A DNA stretch of 64,000 bases from UBA2336 sp031395485 (GCA_031395485.1 JANNUS010000013.1:1-64000); one strand, 5' to 3'; numbered from the stretch's first letter, positions 18,145-27,261 are shown. Numbers and translations are program-made. Notes: generated by a model from the letters alone, not told the origin.

Positions 18145-19464
18145 TTAAATCAGTGATCTTACTTTTAATGATGTGCCTTCGTCCACAATCACCTCAATTT
18201 CCTGACCTTTTTCAATATACTCTCCTCGTGTAACGGCATCATAAAGTTGGGTGCCAATCATTATCTTTCCTCCAGGCCGCAAAACAGTGTGCGCGATACC
18301 GCGTTTTCCTTTTAAATTTTCGCTAATAAAACTTGCAGTATACCCTTCTTGTGTTTCTGTTAAGGCAACTCGTTTAAAAAATTTCGAATCAGATAATTTT
18401 GCACCAGCAACAAGCAATACCGTTAAACTTCCTAACAAGCCACCAATGGTAGCGACTACTGCAAAAAGTAAATCATTAGCGGGCACAAATTCGAAATCAA
18501 ATGCATTGTTGTTTACCATGATCAAAATAAGGGATCCAACAGCCAATGTTATGCCCGCAATACCCGCAACTCCAAACCCCGGGAGCACAAAGATCTCAAC
18601 TCCAATTAATCCTAATCCCAGAAATAGGGCGATGATTTCCCAATTATCGGCTAACCCATTGAGGTAGTAGGGAACGAGGTATAAAATCAATGCTACAACC
18701 GCAGCAAGGAGTGCAAAGCCAATTCCAGGAGTTTGCATTTCAAAATAGATACCTCCAATGATAATAAGAATTAGCAGGCCGCTGATAAAGGGATTTATAA
18801 AAATCGCTATAATCTTTTCCGCAACACTCAATTCAAAACGATCTAGCGTATAATCCGTAACATCGTTTCGTTTCAAAATTTCATCAATCGATTCAACCTT
18901 AGCTTCGCAGAAACCATACTTCAGCGCCTCAGAAGTAGAGAACGTAATTATTTGCCCTTCTTTTTTAATACTGTCAATGGCAAAGCTCTCGTCTACCATT
19001 CCTTCAGCAATGTGCGGATCGCGCCCATTTTCTTCGGCAGTAGATCGCATAATGGAGCGCATATAGGATTGATACTTGTCAGGTGCTTTTTCTCCGCTTC
19101 CATCGACTACCGTTGCTGCACCGATGCTCGCCCCGGGCGACATATAAATACTATCGCAGGCAATAGAAATTAAGGCCCCAGCAGATGCCGCGTCTGAATT
19201 AATGTATACCCAAACCGGTTTTTTAAAGTCCATGATTTTGTCAACAATTTCTTTTGCATCAGTAACCAAGCCCCCATAGGTATCCATTTCTATAATCACA
19301 ATGTCTGCTTGATTTTCTTCTGCATACCGTATCCCTAGTTCAACGTAGCGGTTTGTTCTTGGATCAATCTCGGTTTTGATTTCCAACACCACCACGTTGG
19401 TTTTTTGTGCCACTAAGGTGCAAGCCGGAATTAGAATAATTAATGTAAAAAGAAATGGTTTCAT
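18145..19464 (-). CDS. NfeD-type membrane serine protease (ClpP-class)
   Basis: The 439-residue protein combines an N-terminal signal peptide, a ClpP/SppA-like serine protease domain, four or five membrane helices, and a C-terminal OB-fold NfeD domain. The protease domain has MDTYGGLV and the nucleophile in DAASAGALI, Ser94. The NfeD domain starts around KGKRGIAHTVLRPGG. Full-length NfeD proteins use a Ser-Lys dyad and often accompany stomatin-type proteins; no stomatin gene is adjacent here. The start was moved to the ATG at 19464, because the 25 residues before it precede an obvious signal peptide. Confidence 0.88.
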   Translation of the reverse strand: MKPFLFTLIILIPACTLVAQKTNVVVLEIKTEIDPRTNRYVELGIRYAEENQADIVIIEMDTYGGLVTDAKEIVDKIMDFKKPVWVYINSDAASAGALISIACDSIYMSPGASIGAATVVDGSGEKAPDKYQSYMRSIMRSTAEENGRDPHIAEGMVDESFAIDSIKKEGQIITFSTSEALKYGFCEAKVESIDEILKRNDVTDYTLDRFELSVAEKIIAIFINPFISGLLILIIIGGIYFEMQTPGIGFALLAAVVALILYLVPYYLNGLADNWEIIALFLGLGLIGVEIFVLPGFGVAGIAGITLAVGSLILIMVNNNAFDFEFVPANDLLFAVVATIGGLLGSLTVLLVAGAKLSDSKFFKRVALTETQEGYTASFISENLKGKRGIAHTVLRPGGKIMIGTQLYDAVTRGEYIEKGQEIEVIVDEGTSLKVRSLI

Positions 19465-19521
19465 TGTTTGAAATTCAATCATTGTCATTGTAAATACGCA
19501 TAAAATTAGCCATTTAGCAAC

Positions 19522-20313
19522 TTGAATTCTACACTGCAATTTAGATTTTCATATACATTCTCGGGCATCGTATGGAATACGTTTGCTGTTCCCAAGCAAA
19601 ATATTCTGATTATTGAAGTGCGTGATGAAAAGAAATTCAAAACTCAATTTTTTGCCTTTGATCATCAAAAAAATGAATTCCTGTGGAAGGATTTGTCTTT
19701 GGATGAAGATTGGTGGTTGGGTCTTACTGCCGTCAATGAGCAGGTAATACTCTTTCATACCTATACAAGTAAGGGAAATCCTGATCATAAAAACCTTATT
19801 GCTTTCAATATTTTTAAGGAAAAATTTCTTTGGGAGATAAAAGATTTTTCTTTTTGTGATTGGAATCAATCCAAAATATGGGGTTTTGACACCAACGATG
19901 AGCTAGTGAAAAATACCATCAATATTGAAACGGGTGTTGTAAAAGAAGAAATATGGGATGTTCAGCCTACGATCAATCAAGTTGATTCAATCCGACCAGC
20001 ACTATATTTAGAGGGCTCGCCTGACTTTGAAACGGTACGCCAATTTCTGGATAGAAACACAGAAAATATCATTTCTAGAGGAGTTGAATACCTTGAATGG
20101 AGGAAATGGATAATAATTAGCGCATATGTAGAGAAGCAGAATGTTTTGGCCAACTATTTGATTGTACTAAATGATGAAGGTAAGATTTTGCTGGAAGAGA
20201 AATTAGGTGAAAACTTGGGCGGAATAGGTACGGATACTTTTTTCATCCTTGAAGGTTGCCTATTTTTAGTAAAAAATAAGTCTGAATTAGTAGTGTACAC
20301 ATTGTATGATTAA
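19522..20313 (+). CDS. DUF4905-like hypothetical protein
   Basis: The 263-residue product is rich in Trp, Phe and beta-strand patterns with a repeating layout (about W-D/E-x-W), as in beta-propeller proteins. From memory it resembles the Bacteroidota DUF4905 family, whose function is unknown to me. The start is a TTG at 19522; no internal methionine exists at all, so no downstream ATG is available. It overlaps the LysM gene by 8 nt and is the first gene of a three-gene envelope operon. No signal peptide is seen, so it is probably cytoplasmic. Confidence 0.7.
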   Translation: MNSTLQFRFSYTFSGIVWNTFAVPKQNILIIEVRDEKKFKTQFFAFDHQKNEFLWKDLSLDEDWWLGLTAVNEQVILFHTYTSKGNPDHKNLIAFNIFKEKFLWEIKDFSFCDWNQSKIWGFDTNDELVKNTINIETGVVKEEIWDVQPTINQVDSIRPALYLEGSPDFETVRQFLDRNTENIISRGVEYLEWRKWIIISAYVEKQNVLANYLIVLNDEGKILLEEKLGENLGGIGTDTFFILEGCLFLVKNKSELVVYTLYD

Positions 20314-21325
20314 ATTTTTAATACTGACAAGTGTTTCATTTTTTTATCCTGAAATCAAGCAAGATTCAATTGGGATTGAGACAATCAACGGAAAAACATT
20401 TATCCTTCATCAAGTAGCCCTTGGTGAGACACTGTATGGTATTGCTAAGCGATATGGTTCCAGTGTTGATGCAGTTCTTGAATACAATCAAACAGCCGAT
20501 GCCGGGTTAGAGGTTGAACAAATATTAAAAGTTCCGTACGTACCTCGAAAGATTGCAAAAAAAATTACGAGTGGTAGTACCCACATTGTTTTAGAAAGAG
20601 AAACACTTTTTTCTATCTCCAGGCAGTATGGAGTTACGGTAGATAAACTAAAGCTTTGGAATAACTTAACGGATACAGGCGTAAACCCAGGGCAAGAGTT
20701 AATTATTAAGTCTGAATCTAAGAACGCTGTGTCTGTTATTTCCACCGAGACCAAATCAGTGAATATGATGCATACAGTTTCTTCTAAGGAAACTATGTTT
20801 TCAATTACTCGCCAATACGGTATTTCTATAGAGCAGCTTAGAGAGTGGAATGGGTTGCAATCTGATGAGTTGAAAGTGGGGCAGGCATTGGTTGTTTCGC
20901 AACCTGTATATAGTAGTATAAGTATACCTCAATCAGTACCTGATCAGGTTATTCAACAGCAACAGACGATTTCAGAGGAGATCAAACCATTAGTAAAAGC
21001 AAAGTCATTAGAAAATGAACCAACTATTACGATATCTGAAGGGGTAAGGGGTACGAACGAAGTTCTGGAAAGCGGCCTCGCGGAATTGATTGAGGGAACT
21101 CAGGGAAATCGAAAGTATTTGGCGCTTCACCGAACAGCTCCTGTAGGGTCAATACTTAAAGTGAAGAACGAAATGAGTAATCGTGAGGTATTTGTGCGCG
21201 TTATGGGTAGACTTCCGGATACAGCCCTTACCGATAGGCTTATTATTAAAATTTCTAAGTCAGCGTATGATCGCCTTGGCGCAATTGATCTGCGGTTCAG
21301 AGTGGAGGTTACATACTATAAATGA
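20306..21325 (+). CDS. LysM-repeat protein with RlpA-like C-terminal domain
   Basis: The 339-residue secreted protein has a short signal peptide and three LysM modules at about residues 33-78, 90-135 and 150-195. They are recognised by repeated patterns such as ETLYGIAKRYG, ETLFSISRQYG and ETMFSITRQYG. LysM binds peptidoglycan. After a Gln/Pro-rich linker, the last 90 residues (ALHRTAPVGSILKVKN onward) resemble the double-psi beta-barrel of RlpA-type proteins, though I cannot confirm the catalytic aspartate. It overlaps both neighbours (8 and 4 nt), so it is translated in step with them. Confidence 0.85.
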   Translation: MIKFLILTSVSFFYPEIKQDSIGIETINGKTFILHQVALGETLYGIAKRYGSSVDAVLEYNQTADAGLEVEQILKVPYVPRKIAKKITSGSTHIVLERETLFSISRQYGVTVDKLKLWNNLTDTGVNPGQELIIKSESKNAVSVISTETKSVNMMHTVSSKETMFSITRQYGISIEQLREWNGLQSDELKVGQALVVSQPVYSSISIPQSVPDQVIQQQQTISEEIKPLVKAKSLENEPTITISEGVRGTNEVLESGLAELIEGTQGNRKYLALHRTAPVGSILKVKNEMSNREVFVRVMGRLPDTALTDRLIIKISKSAYDRLGAIDLRFRVEVTYYK

Positions 21326-22440
21326 AGCGGTATGTAATTTTATTTATTTTTTTGTTGATTTCCGCGAATCTGGTTTCACAAAATTTGGTACCCAACCCCG
21401 GCTTTGAAGAAATCATACGATGCCCACAGACTTTTACTTTGCGAAGGTCAGATTTTGTTATTCCGGGTTGGACTTCACCAACAACGGGCACCCCCGATCA
21501 CTTTCACGCATGTAGTTTAGAGGAGGCCGATGTGCCATTCAATTGGGCAGGGTCATCTAATGCCCATAGCGGAAAAGGGTATGCCGGATTTTTTGTTTGG
21601 AGTGCTGAGCCTGACAATAATTACCGCGAATATTTACAAAGTGAATTAGCAGAGCCGCTTAAAGCAGGTGAAAAATATTTGCTGGAGGTTAATTATAAGC
21701 TGGCGACAAACTCAGTCTATGCAATAAACCGTTTTGGTTTGGCGTTGACAGAGACTGCGATTAATCTAACCCACGATAAGCTCATCGGTATTACCGCGGC
21801 ACTTTCCGTTGAAAATGATACGGCAATTGTTCGAGCATCAAACGGATGGGAGCACGCCAAAATTGAGTACCTGGCAAAGGGGGGTGAACGTTTTGTGGTA
21901 GTCGGTAATTTTTTTGATAACCGTAGCACAAAGGCCACGCGGCTTCCATTTCGTTTTGGAAAAAGCCCCATGCTAAATTTCAGATCATATTATTATGTAG
22001 ATGATGTCTCGGTGAAACCTATTGACTCATTAAAGAAGGCTGTGGTGCCCATTACCAATGAATTTAAACGCGATTCAATTGAGCTAAATAGGGAATATGT
22101 TTTAAGGAACATTACGTTCGAGTTCGATAGTCATGTATTATTGCGTCAATCGTTTGTTGAACTCGATAAAGTTATTGAGTATTTAAAGCTACAACCTGAA
22201 GTACATGTTCGGTTGTCGGGTCATACTGATTTTGTAGGATCAGATGAGTATAATCTGGCATTGTCACGAAGCAGGGCAAGAAGTGTAGCCGATTATTTTG
22301 GTTTGAAAGGTATTCTATCCCAACGAATCGTCAGCTACGGATTCGGAAAATCAAGACCAGTCAATCTGGGAAAATCAGAAAAGGAAAGAGGAATTAATCG
22401 TAGGGTTGAAATAAGATTTGTTAAAGCGCCCGCTCAATAG
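21322..22440 (+). CDS. OmpA-family outer-membrane/peptidoglycan-binding protein
   Basis: The 372-residue protein has a signal peptide ending near SANLVSQ. Next comes an N-terminal beta-sandwich region opening with LVPNPGFEE, like carbohydrate-binding modules of secreted Bacteroidota proteins. A C-terminal OmpA domain spans about residues 255-370, with FEFDSHVL, SGHTDFVGSDEYN and NRRVEIRF. The conserved Asp and Arg of OmpA domains bind diaminopimelate, fitting the DAP-type MurE here. It is the last gene of the operon and converges with alkB, overlapping by 20 nt. Confidence 0.9.
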   Translation: MKRYVILFIFLLISANLVSQNLVPNPGFEEIIRCPQTFTLRRSDFVIPGWTSPTTGTPDHFHACSLEEADVPFNWAGSSNAHSGKGYAGFFVWSAEPDNNYREYLQSELAEPLKAGEKYLLEVNYKLATNSVYAINRFGLALTETAINLTHDKLIGITAALSVENDTAIVRASNGWEHAKIEYLAKGGERFVVVGNFFDNRSTKATRLPFRFGKSPMLNFRSYYYVDDVSVKPIDSLKKAVVPITNEFKRDSIELNREYVLRNITFEFDSHVLLRQSFVELDKVIEYLKLQPEVHVRLSGHTDFVGSDEYNLALSRSRARSVADYFGLKGILSQRIVSYGFGKSRPVNLGKSEKERGINRRVEIRFVKAPAQ

Positions 22441-23512
22441 GTTTCCCAGCCCATTCATTCAGTCGTTTATTCATTACTTTAAACCACAACGGTGGCAACA
22501 CAGCAATGATTATCATCGTGGGATATCCGAAAGGTAATTGAGGACTTTCATCATAGTGATTAAGTACCTGATAGCGTTTTATAGCGTTAGCGTGATGATC
22601 GGAATGACGTTGTAGTTGAAATAAGAAAAAATTGCTAATTAAGAAACTTGCATTCCAGGAATGGATTGGATTTACACGTTCATACCTTCCGAGAGTGATT
22701 TCCTTACGTTGAATGCCATAATGTTCTACATAGTTGACTAGCTCTAATAATGTAAAGGCAAGAATACTTTGTACGAAAAAGAATATTGGAATTTCCCAAA
22801 GTATCCTGCCTGCAGGGTAGCTAAATAATGCCGTGAATGCAGAACAAAAAATGATTGGTAAAAACGCAAACCATATCATGCTATTTTTTATATGGAAGAC
22901 AGAGTAGCCTTTTCTTCGCATGGATTCGTTCTCTAGTTTCCAGGCATGTGCGTAACCACCAAAAACCGAGCGTAGCCAAAATGAGTAGAAGGATTCATTT
23001 TTTCTCGCTGTAGCAGGATCTTCGGGTGTCGCTACCAGCACATGGTGCCCTCTATTGTGCTCAATATAGAAATGCATATAACAAACGGTCATCAAAAGTA
23101 CTTTCGAGTAAAGTCGTTCAATTGAAGATTTCTTATGGCCTAGTTCGTGTGCGACAGTAATACCGATACCACCCGTTACTAAAGAAAAACTAAGAACAAA
23201 CCCAATCCATTCTGCAGAAGTATGGATATTGCCATTACTAATTACGTAAAACCCCCATACAATAAATGCTATCTGAACGTATGTCCAGATATACGTAACA
23301 AACCGGTAGTAGAATTCCTCTCCTTTACTATTGATTTCAGTTTCAGTTGGGTTTGATGTATCAATACCGAATTGCTGATCAATAATGGGTATTAGTATGA
23401 ATGAGAATCCAATAGCAAGGTAGTTCCACCACCCATCGAGGTAGTACCCAATCACAACAAGCGATGGGAGAATAAAGGCTGTAAAAAACCCTAGCTTCTT
23501 TATAAAATTCAT
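22421..23512 (-). CDS. alkB: AlkB-type alkane 1-monooxygenase
   Basis: AlkB is an integral-membrane diiron enzyme that hydroxylates the terminal carbon of alkanes. The 363-residue protein has several membrane helices and all histidine motifs of the family: HELGHK from residue 122, EHNRGHH at 151-157, NYVEHYG at 260-266 and QRHSDHHA at 301-308. NYVEHYG distinguishes alkane hydroxylases from related fatty-acid desaturases. No rubredoxin or rubredoxin reductase gene is nearby, so electron donors must be encoded elsewhere. I preferred the ATG at 23512; an upstream ATG at 23542 would add ten residues. Confidence 0.88.
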   Translation of the reverse strand: MNFIKKLGFFTAFILPSLVVIGYYLDGWWNYLAIGFSFILIPIIDQQFGIDTSNPTETEINSKGEEFYYRFVTYIWTYVQIAFIVWGFYVISNGNIHTSAEWIGFVLSFSLVTGGIGITVAHELGHKKSSIERLYSKVLLMTVCYMHFYIEHNRGHHVLVATPEDPATARKNESFYSFWLRSVFGGYAHAWKLENESMRRKGYSVFHIKNSMIWFAFLPIIFCSAFTALFSYPAGRILWEIPIFFFVQSILAFTLLELVNYVEHYGIQRKEITLGRYERVNPIHSWNASFLISNFFLFQLQRHSDHHANAIKRYQVLNHYDESPQLPFGYPTMIIIAVLPPLWFKVMNKRLNEWAGKPIERAL

Positions 23513-23586
23513 TATACAATGTAGAAAAAATGTATGAGTCACTCACTATCGGGTATTTCTAATGAGAAGGAATATCCAGAATTTGA

Positions 23587-24192
23587 TTATTCCGAAACTA
23601 TCTGAAATAGCGGCTTCTTGTTTAATGTTTCATTATCCGCTATTTCCTTTAGAAATTCCAGGTGTGCTTCTATGAAATTATTATACGTTAGTGTAATAGC
23701 ATCGTATTCCATCCTAAAATTCTCCACCCTTAAATCGGCCGCTCGAATTTCTTCAACTTGATTCTGCAAAACTTTATTGTACGAAAAGGCGGTATGCGAT
23801 TCGGCCATGGCAATTAATTCTGTTACCAATGAGCTTGACGCAAAATCATACTCCTCAATAACATCCACATTGTGCATGGTTTGTGAAGTGTACCGAATTC
23901 GTTTTAACTGTTCAACTCTTTGTTCAAGCGATTGCAATTCTTCAAGGCTAAACTGGCCACCAACTTTTAGTTCATGCATGAGGCCAATCATTGTTGTAAT
24001 TTTCTGGTTGTCGTCTTTGACCATTACATTCCAGGTATTTAACACACTGTCTTGCAAGCTAAGGTAGATTTCCGTCAGCGAATCTATTCGGGTAAAGGCA
24101 GTGATGCTGCTAGTTTTTTTTGTTTCGCAGCTTATAATTGAAAGCGATAAACTGATTATAAATAGTGAAACGAAATAATGCTTATGATTCAT
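23587..24192 (-). CDS. Hypothetical lipoprotein, helical
   Basis: No family is recognised. The 201-residue product has a lipoprotein signal peptide with lipobox SIISC and a mature part that is almost wholly predicted helix, without tryptophan-rich or catalytic motifs. The start was set at the ATG at 24192, directly before the signal peptide, rather than six codons upstream. It stands alone between alkB and the paa genes. Confidence 0.7.
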   Translation of the reverse strand: MNHKHYFVSLFIISLSLSIISCETKKTSSITAFTRIDSLTEIYLSLQDSVLNTWNVMVKDDNQKITTMIGLMHELKVGGQFSLEELQSLEQRVEQLKRIRYTSQTMHNVDVIEEYDFASSSLVTELIAMAESHTAFSYNKVLQNQVEEIRAADLRVENFRMEYDAITLTYNNFIEAHLEFLKEIADNETLNKKPLFQIVSE

Positions 24193-24295
24193 GAATATAC
24201 TTTCTAACATTCAAAATACGGTAGAATGTAGTAAAATGTTTCTATTGAAAGAGAAGGTTTTGGTATGGATGTATGAAATTATACCTTTTCGTGCA

Positions 24296-24778
24296 TTAAA
24301 GCGGTTTGAATTGCTCAAAGGCTTCCCTGCAAAAATTGCAATAATGGATTGAACGGCAAAGTGTAGGGCCGAAAGCATTTTTCATTTCAGTGTCCGAACC
24401 ATCGCACCGCGGACAGATGGCGTGCTCAAGCACTTCGAGGTCTACAAACACTTCACGAGAAGGTGGAGGTGCTAGTCCAAATTTTTTAAGTGCTACTTTA
24501 CCTCTTTTAGAAATGCGATCCGATGTCCAGGGTTCCCGAAAGGAGACGTTAATGGTAATATTCTTGATTCCTCTTTTTGTCAGTACTTCCCGAATTTCAC
24601 TTTTCATCATGTCCAATGCGGGGCAGCCAACAAATGTTGGTGTCATTTCAATAGAGACACCATTATTGATTAGTTGAATATTGGTGATCACACCCAAATC
24701 CACCAGCGACAAAACCGGAATCTCTGGGTCTTTCACCTCTTCCAGCCATGTATAGATATCGCTTTTTGTGTAGATCAT
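24296..24778 (-). CDS. paaD: Phenylacetyl-CoA epoxidase assembly protein PaaD
   Basis: PaaD is needed for the function of the PaaABC epoxidase, probably in metal-site assembly. The 160 residues begin with a DUF59/MIP18-type domain (EEVKDPEIPVLSLVDLG) and contain the conserved CPALDMM loop. The C-terminal part has paired cysteines: CPRC, then CRSIHYCNFC, a likely zinc or iron-sulfur site. It is the last gene of the paaA-B-C-D unit, 31 nt after paaC. Confidence 0.93.
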   Translation of the reverse strand: MIYTKSDIYTWLEEVKDPEIPVLSLVDLGVITNIQLINNGVSIEMTPTFVGCPALDMMKSEIREVLTKRGIKNITINVSFREPWTSDRISKRGKVALKKFGLAPPPSREVFVDLEVLEHAICPRCDGSDTEMKNAFGPTLCRSIHYCNFCREAFEQFKPL

Positions 24779-24809
24779 TTATTCTTGAACAATGACAGTG
24801 CAATAAAGT

Positions 24810-25565
24810 TCACCACTCGGCTGATGGATCAATGCGAAATACTTCACTCATCTCTTCGAGCAAGGGTTGTAGATGCTCAGTATGGTTGCCGGTTCTGCCT
24901 CCCATTACGGGAGCTATTAATTTCCAATCGGGAAGTGTAAGACTGGTTTGATTGATAATTTCTTCCACCTTCTTCATCCATCGTTCCTTGAGTGCTTGTT
25001 CTCCACCAAAGATACCGCTAGCAATCATTTCCTTTTCATAGGGTGATTCCTCAAACATTCCTAAGGCATAAGGCAACGCGTAGTCCAATGATTTTTGAAG
25101 ACGCGAAATGCTTTCTTCCGTTGCTGACCCTAGTTGTTTCATCCACGTGTTGGCATGAAGTGTATGATACCGGAGTTCAGCCCTGATCTTCCGTGATAAT
25201 TCGGCTACTGGCTGATTGGAAGATTCACTCAACATTTCGAACCGAATAACTTCAGCTGTATCATAAAGAAAATGGCGTACGAGGCTAAAGTCGTACTCAC
25301 CGTTGGGAAGTTCTACCAACTGACAATTGTGAAACTGGTTAGCATTACGGGTAAAGGCAATGGTATCAGGCTCACGTTCACCCAAGGTGTTTAAGATAGA
25401 GTACAACGCGTTACTTTGCCCTATTTTATCCTGCGCCATCGATGAAAAGGCAATGTCTTCTTCTAACAACGGTCCAAAGCCTGTCCATTCAGAATTTCGA
25501 TGGCCAAGAATTAATAGATCGTCCGCAATTTTATAAAGCAGTTCTTTTAGTGCGAGTTCGTTCAT
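24810..25565 (-). CDS. paaC: Phenylacetyl-CoA epoxidase subunit PaaC
   Basis: PaaC is the structural, ferritin-like partner of PaaA in the multicomponent ring 1,2-phenylacetyl-CoA epoxidase. The 251-residue all-helical protein has the family's ADDLLILGHRNSEW and DIAFSSMAQDKIG segments. The iron ligands of PaaA are not fully kept, as expected. It starts 10 nt downstream of paaB. Confidence 0.94.
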   Translation of the reverse strand: MNELALKELLYKIADDLLILGHRNSEWTGFGPLLEEDIAFSSMAQDKIGQSNALYSILNTLGEREPDTIAFTRNANQFHNCQLVELPNGEYDFSLVRHFLYDTAEVIRFEMLSESSNQPVAELSRKIRAELRYHTLHANTWMKQLGSATEESISRLQKSLDYALPYALGMFEESPYEKEMIASGIFGGEQALKERWMKKVEEIINQTSLTLPDWKLIAPVMGGRTGNHTEHLQPLLEEMSEVFRIDPSAEW

Positions 25566-25575
25566 GATATTGTAT

Positions 25576-26184
25576 CTATTTCCCTTTCTCTAAAAACTCT
25601 TTTAGTTTATCTCCCCCCTTATAATTGGATGCGTCTCTGAATTTCTTTTCAGGTAATGTGAGCCATAATTCTTCCTCTTCTAAACTCGTGAATCGAATAT
25701 CACTTGTACGAATGGCCCATATATTATAGACTACTTTATCGACTGCGAATTTCCTTTTTGCTTCGGCCATTGCCTCTTGCGGAGTTACGGCTTGTACGGT
25801 TCCAGCATGACCATGTTGTTTGCCACGTTTTACTAGATGATAGATTTCATATGAAACTTTCTCGCCTGCTTGTGGGGACACATCGTTTATCAGCACATAC
25901 GCATTCGTTGTTCCATCCGTCATAGGCGATACATACACATTTCGGGTATCGGTTACGTAAAGTGAAACGCATGTGAACCTTCGTGTAAAGGCTTCCTTCG
26001 CCAATACAAAGGCCATTTCTAAATTGGGTGCGTGAACAATGCCTTCATGCTGAAAGGGCTTTCCTTCCTTCGGCTGAACAAAAACTTCGTACGTACCAAA
26101 CTGATCGAGCGGAACTTTGGGTAAAATCTCACCTGTTTGCGCAATGATTGGCAAACGGCTTACTCTTGGATCCAGTGATTTCAT
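25576..26184 (-). CDS. paaB: Phenylacetyl-CoA epoxidase subunit PaaB, two-module form
   Basis: PaaB is a small subunit required for the PaaABC complex. Classical PaaB has about 95 residues, whereas this product has 202 and is built from two copies of the same fold. Residues about 30-85 open with TYEVFVQPKEGKP, and residues about 110-165 open with SYEIYHLVKRGKQ. Both continue with H-x-G-x-V, an E-x-A-x3-AK helix and a matching strand. The C-terminal tail is basic. The start was set at the ATG at 26184 (MKSLDPRV), 1 nt beyond the paaA stop; the longer reading adds a translation of the paaA 3' end. Confidence 0.9.
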   Translation of the reverse strand: MKSLDPRVSRLPIIAQTGEILPKVPLDQFGTYEVFVQPKEGKPFQHEGIVHAPNLEMAFVLAKEAFTRRFTCVSLYVTDTRNVYVSPMTDGTTNAYVLINDVSPQAGEKVSYEIYHLVKRGKQHGHAGTVQAVTPQEAMAEAKRKFAVDKVVYNIWAIRTSDIRFTSLEEEELWLTLPEKKFRDASNYKGGDKLKEFLEKGK

Positions 26185-26185
26185 T

Positions 26186-27172
26186 TTAAGCGAGCGGAGT
26201 AACGTATTTTGTTTTTGGTGATCGAAGTGCTTCCCGAACCCAACGACCACGCTCTTCTGCAACACGTCTTACTTCAAGGCGCTCCGCATTACACGGACCA
26301 TCACCGTTTATTACGCGTTTAAATTCTTCCCAATCTGGCTCGGTATATTCCCAACGGTTTGTATCTGGATTTTTCTTGAGGTTTGGATCCGGTATAATGA
26401 AACCAAGTTCCCTGATTTTAGGCACGTACATATCCAGAAACTGATTTCGCATGTCATCATTCGTTCCCATTTTCACTTTCCACTTCATCAGTACTTCAGT
26501 GTGCACTGAAATTTTATCAGACGGTCCGAAAAAGTGCATCATGGGGGGCCACCAGCGGTTAAGCGCTTCCTGAAACATGTCGCGTTGCTTTTGTGTTCCG
26601 GATGCGAGATAGATTACGCAATGGTGACCGTACTTTAAGTGAAAAGATTCTTCAGCACAAATCCGTTCGAGTGCTCGGCAATACGGGCCATAGCTTCCTT
26701 TTGCATTCGCAAGTTGGTTTACAATAGCACCGGCATCAACCAGCCAGGAAATGAAACAACAATCGGCCCACGTGAAGGTAGGGTAATTGAAAATATTCGA
26801 ATATTTTGACTTGCCAGTAACAAGGTCATCCAGCATTTGCTCGCGCGGTTTGCCTAGTGTTTCGGCTGCACTATACAATAGTTGGGCATGACCTACTTCA
26901 TCCTGAACTTTGGCCATTAATGACAGCTTTCTTTTAAATCCGGGAGCGCGAGTGATCCATGTTCCTTCTGGCAGTGCTCCAATGATTTCACTATGGGCGT
27001 GTTGCTCAATCATTCGTATGAGTTGCTTGCGATATAAAGCCGGCATCCAGTCAGTAGGCTCAATTTTTTCGCCCCGCGCAATACGCGCCTCAAATTCAGC
27101 CAGTTTTATTGGATCCTCCAGCGCAATGCCCTCTGTTTTAATACCTTCAAAAGTGTTTCCGCCACCGTACAT
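26186..27172 (-). CDS. paaA: Phenylacetyl-CoA epoxidase catalytic subunit PaaA
   Basis: PaaA is the diiron catalytic subunit that epoxidises phenylacetyl-CoA. The 328-residue ferritin-like protein shows carboxylate/histidine ligands in DEVGHAQLLY and EESFHLKYGHH. It is the first gene of paaA-B-C-D, all on the minus strand with gaps of 1, 10 and 31 nt. The reductase paaE is not in the window. Its promoter and operator lie at 27220-27250. Confidence 0.96.
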   Translation of the reverse strand: MYGGGNTFEGIKTEGIALEDPIKLAEFEARIARGEKIEPTDWMPALYRKQLIRMIEQHAHSEIIGALPEGTWITRAPGFKRKLSLMAKVQDEVGHAQLLYSAAETLGKPREQMLDDLVTGKSKYSNIFNYPTFTWADCCFISWLVDAGAIVNQLANAKGSYGPYCRALERICAEESFHLKYGHHCVIYLASGTQKQRDMFQEALNRWWPPMMHFFGPSDKISVHTEVLMKWKVKMGTNDDMRNQFLDMYVPKIRELGFIIPDPNLKKNPDTNRWEYTEPDWEEFKRVINGDGPCNAERLEVRRVAEERGRWVREALRSPKTKYVTPLA

Positions 27173-27219
27173 AATTCAGGATTTAAAAGTCGAACCTGCC
27201 TATCGCCAGACAGAGGATG

Positions 27220-27250
27220 CAAAGATAATCACTAACATCCGTTAGCAAAA
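27220..27250 (-). promoter_or_regulatory. paaA promoter with embedded TetR/PaaR-like operator
   Basis: Reading the minus strand, TTTTG (27246-27250) is followed by an 18-nt spacer and TATCTTTG (27220-27227), a perfect TANNTTTG -7 box. Inside the spacer the palindrome CTAAC-atcc-GTTAG occupies 27232-27245. It fits the PaaR consensus described for Thermus, CNAACGNNCGTTNG, at 11 of 12 fixed positions. A repressor bound here would block the promoter. Transcription should begin near 27213, leaving a 41-nt leader. Confidence 0.8.
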
Positions 27251-27261
27251 CACGATTTTCG

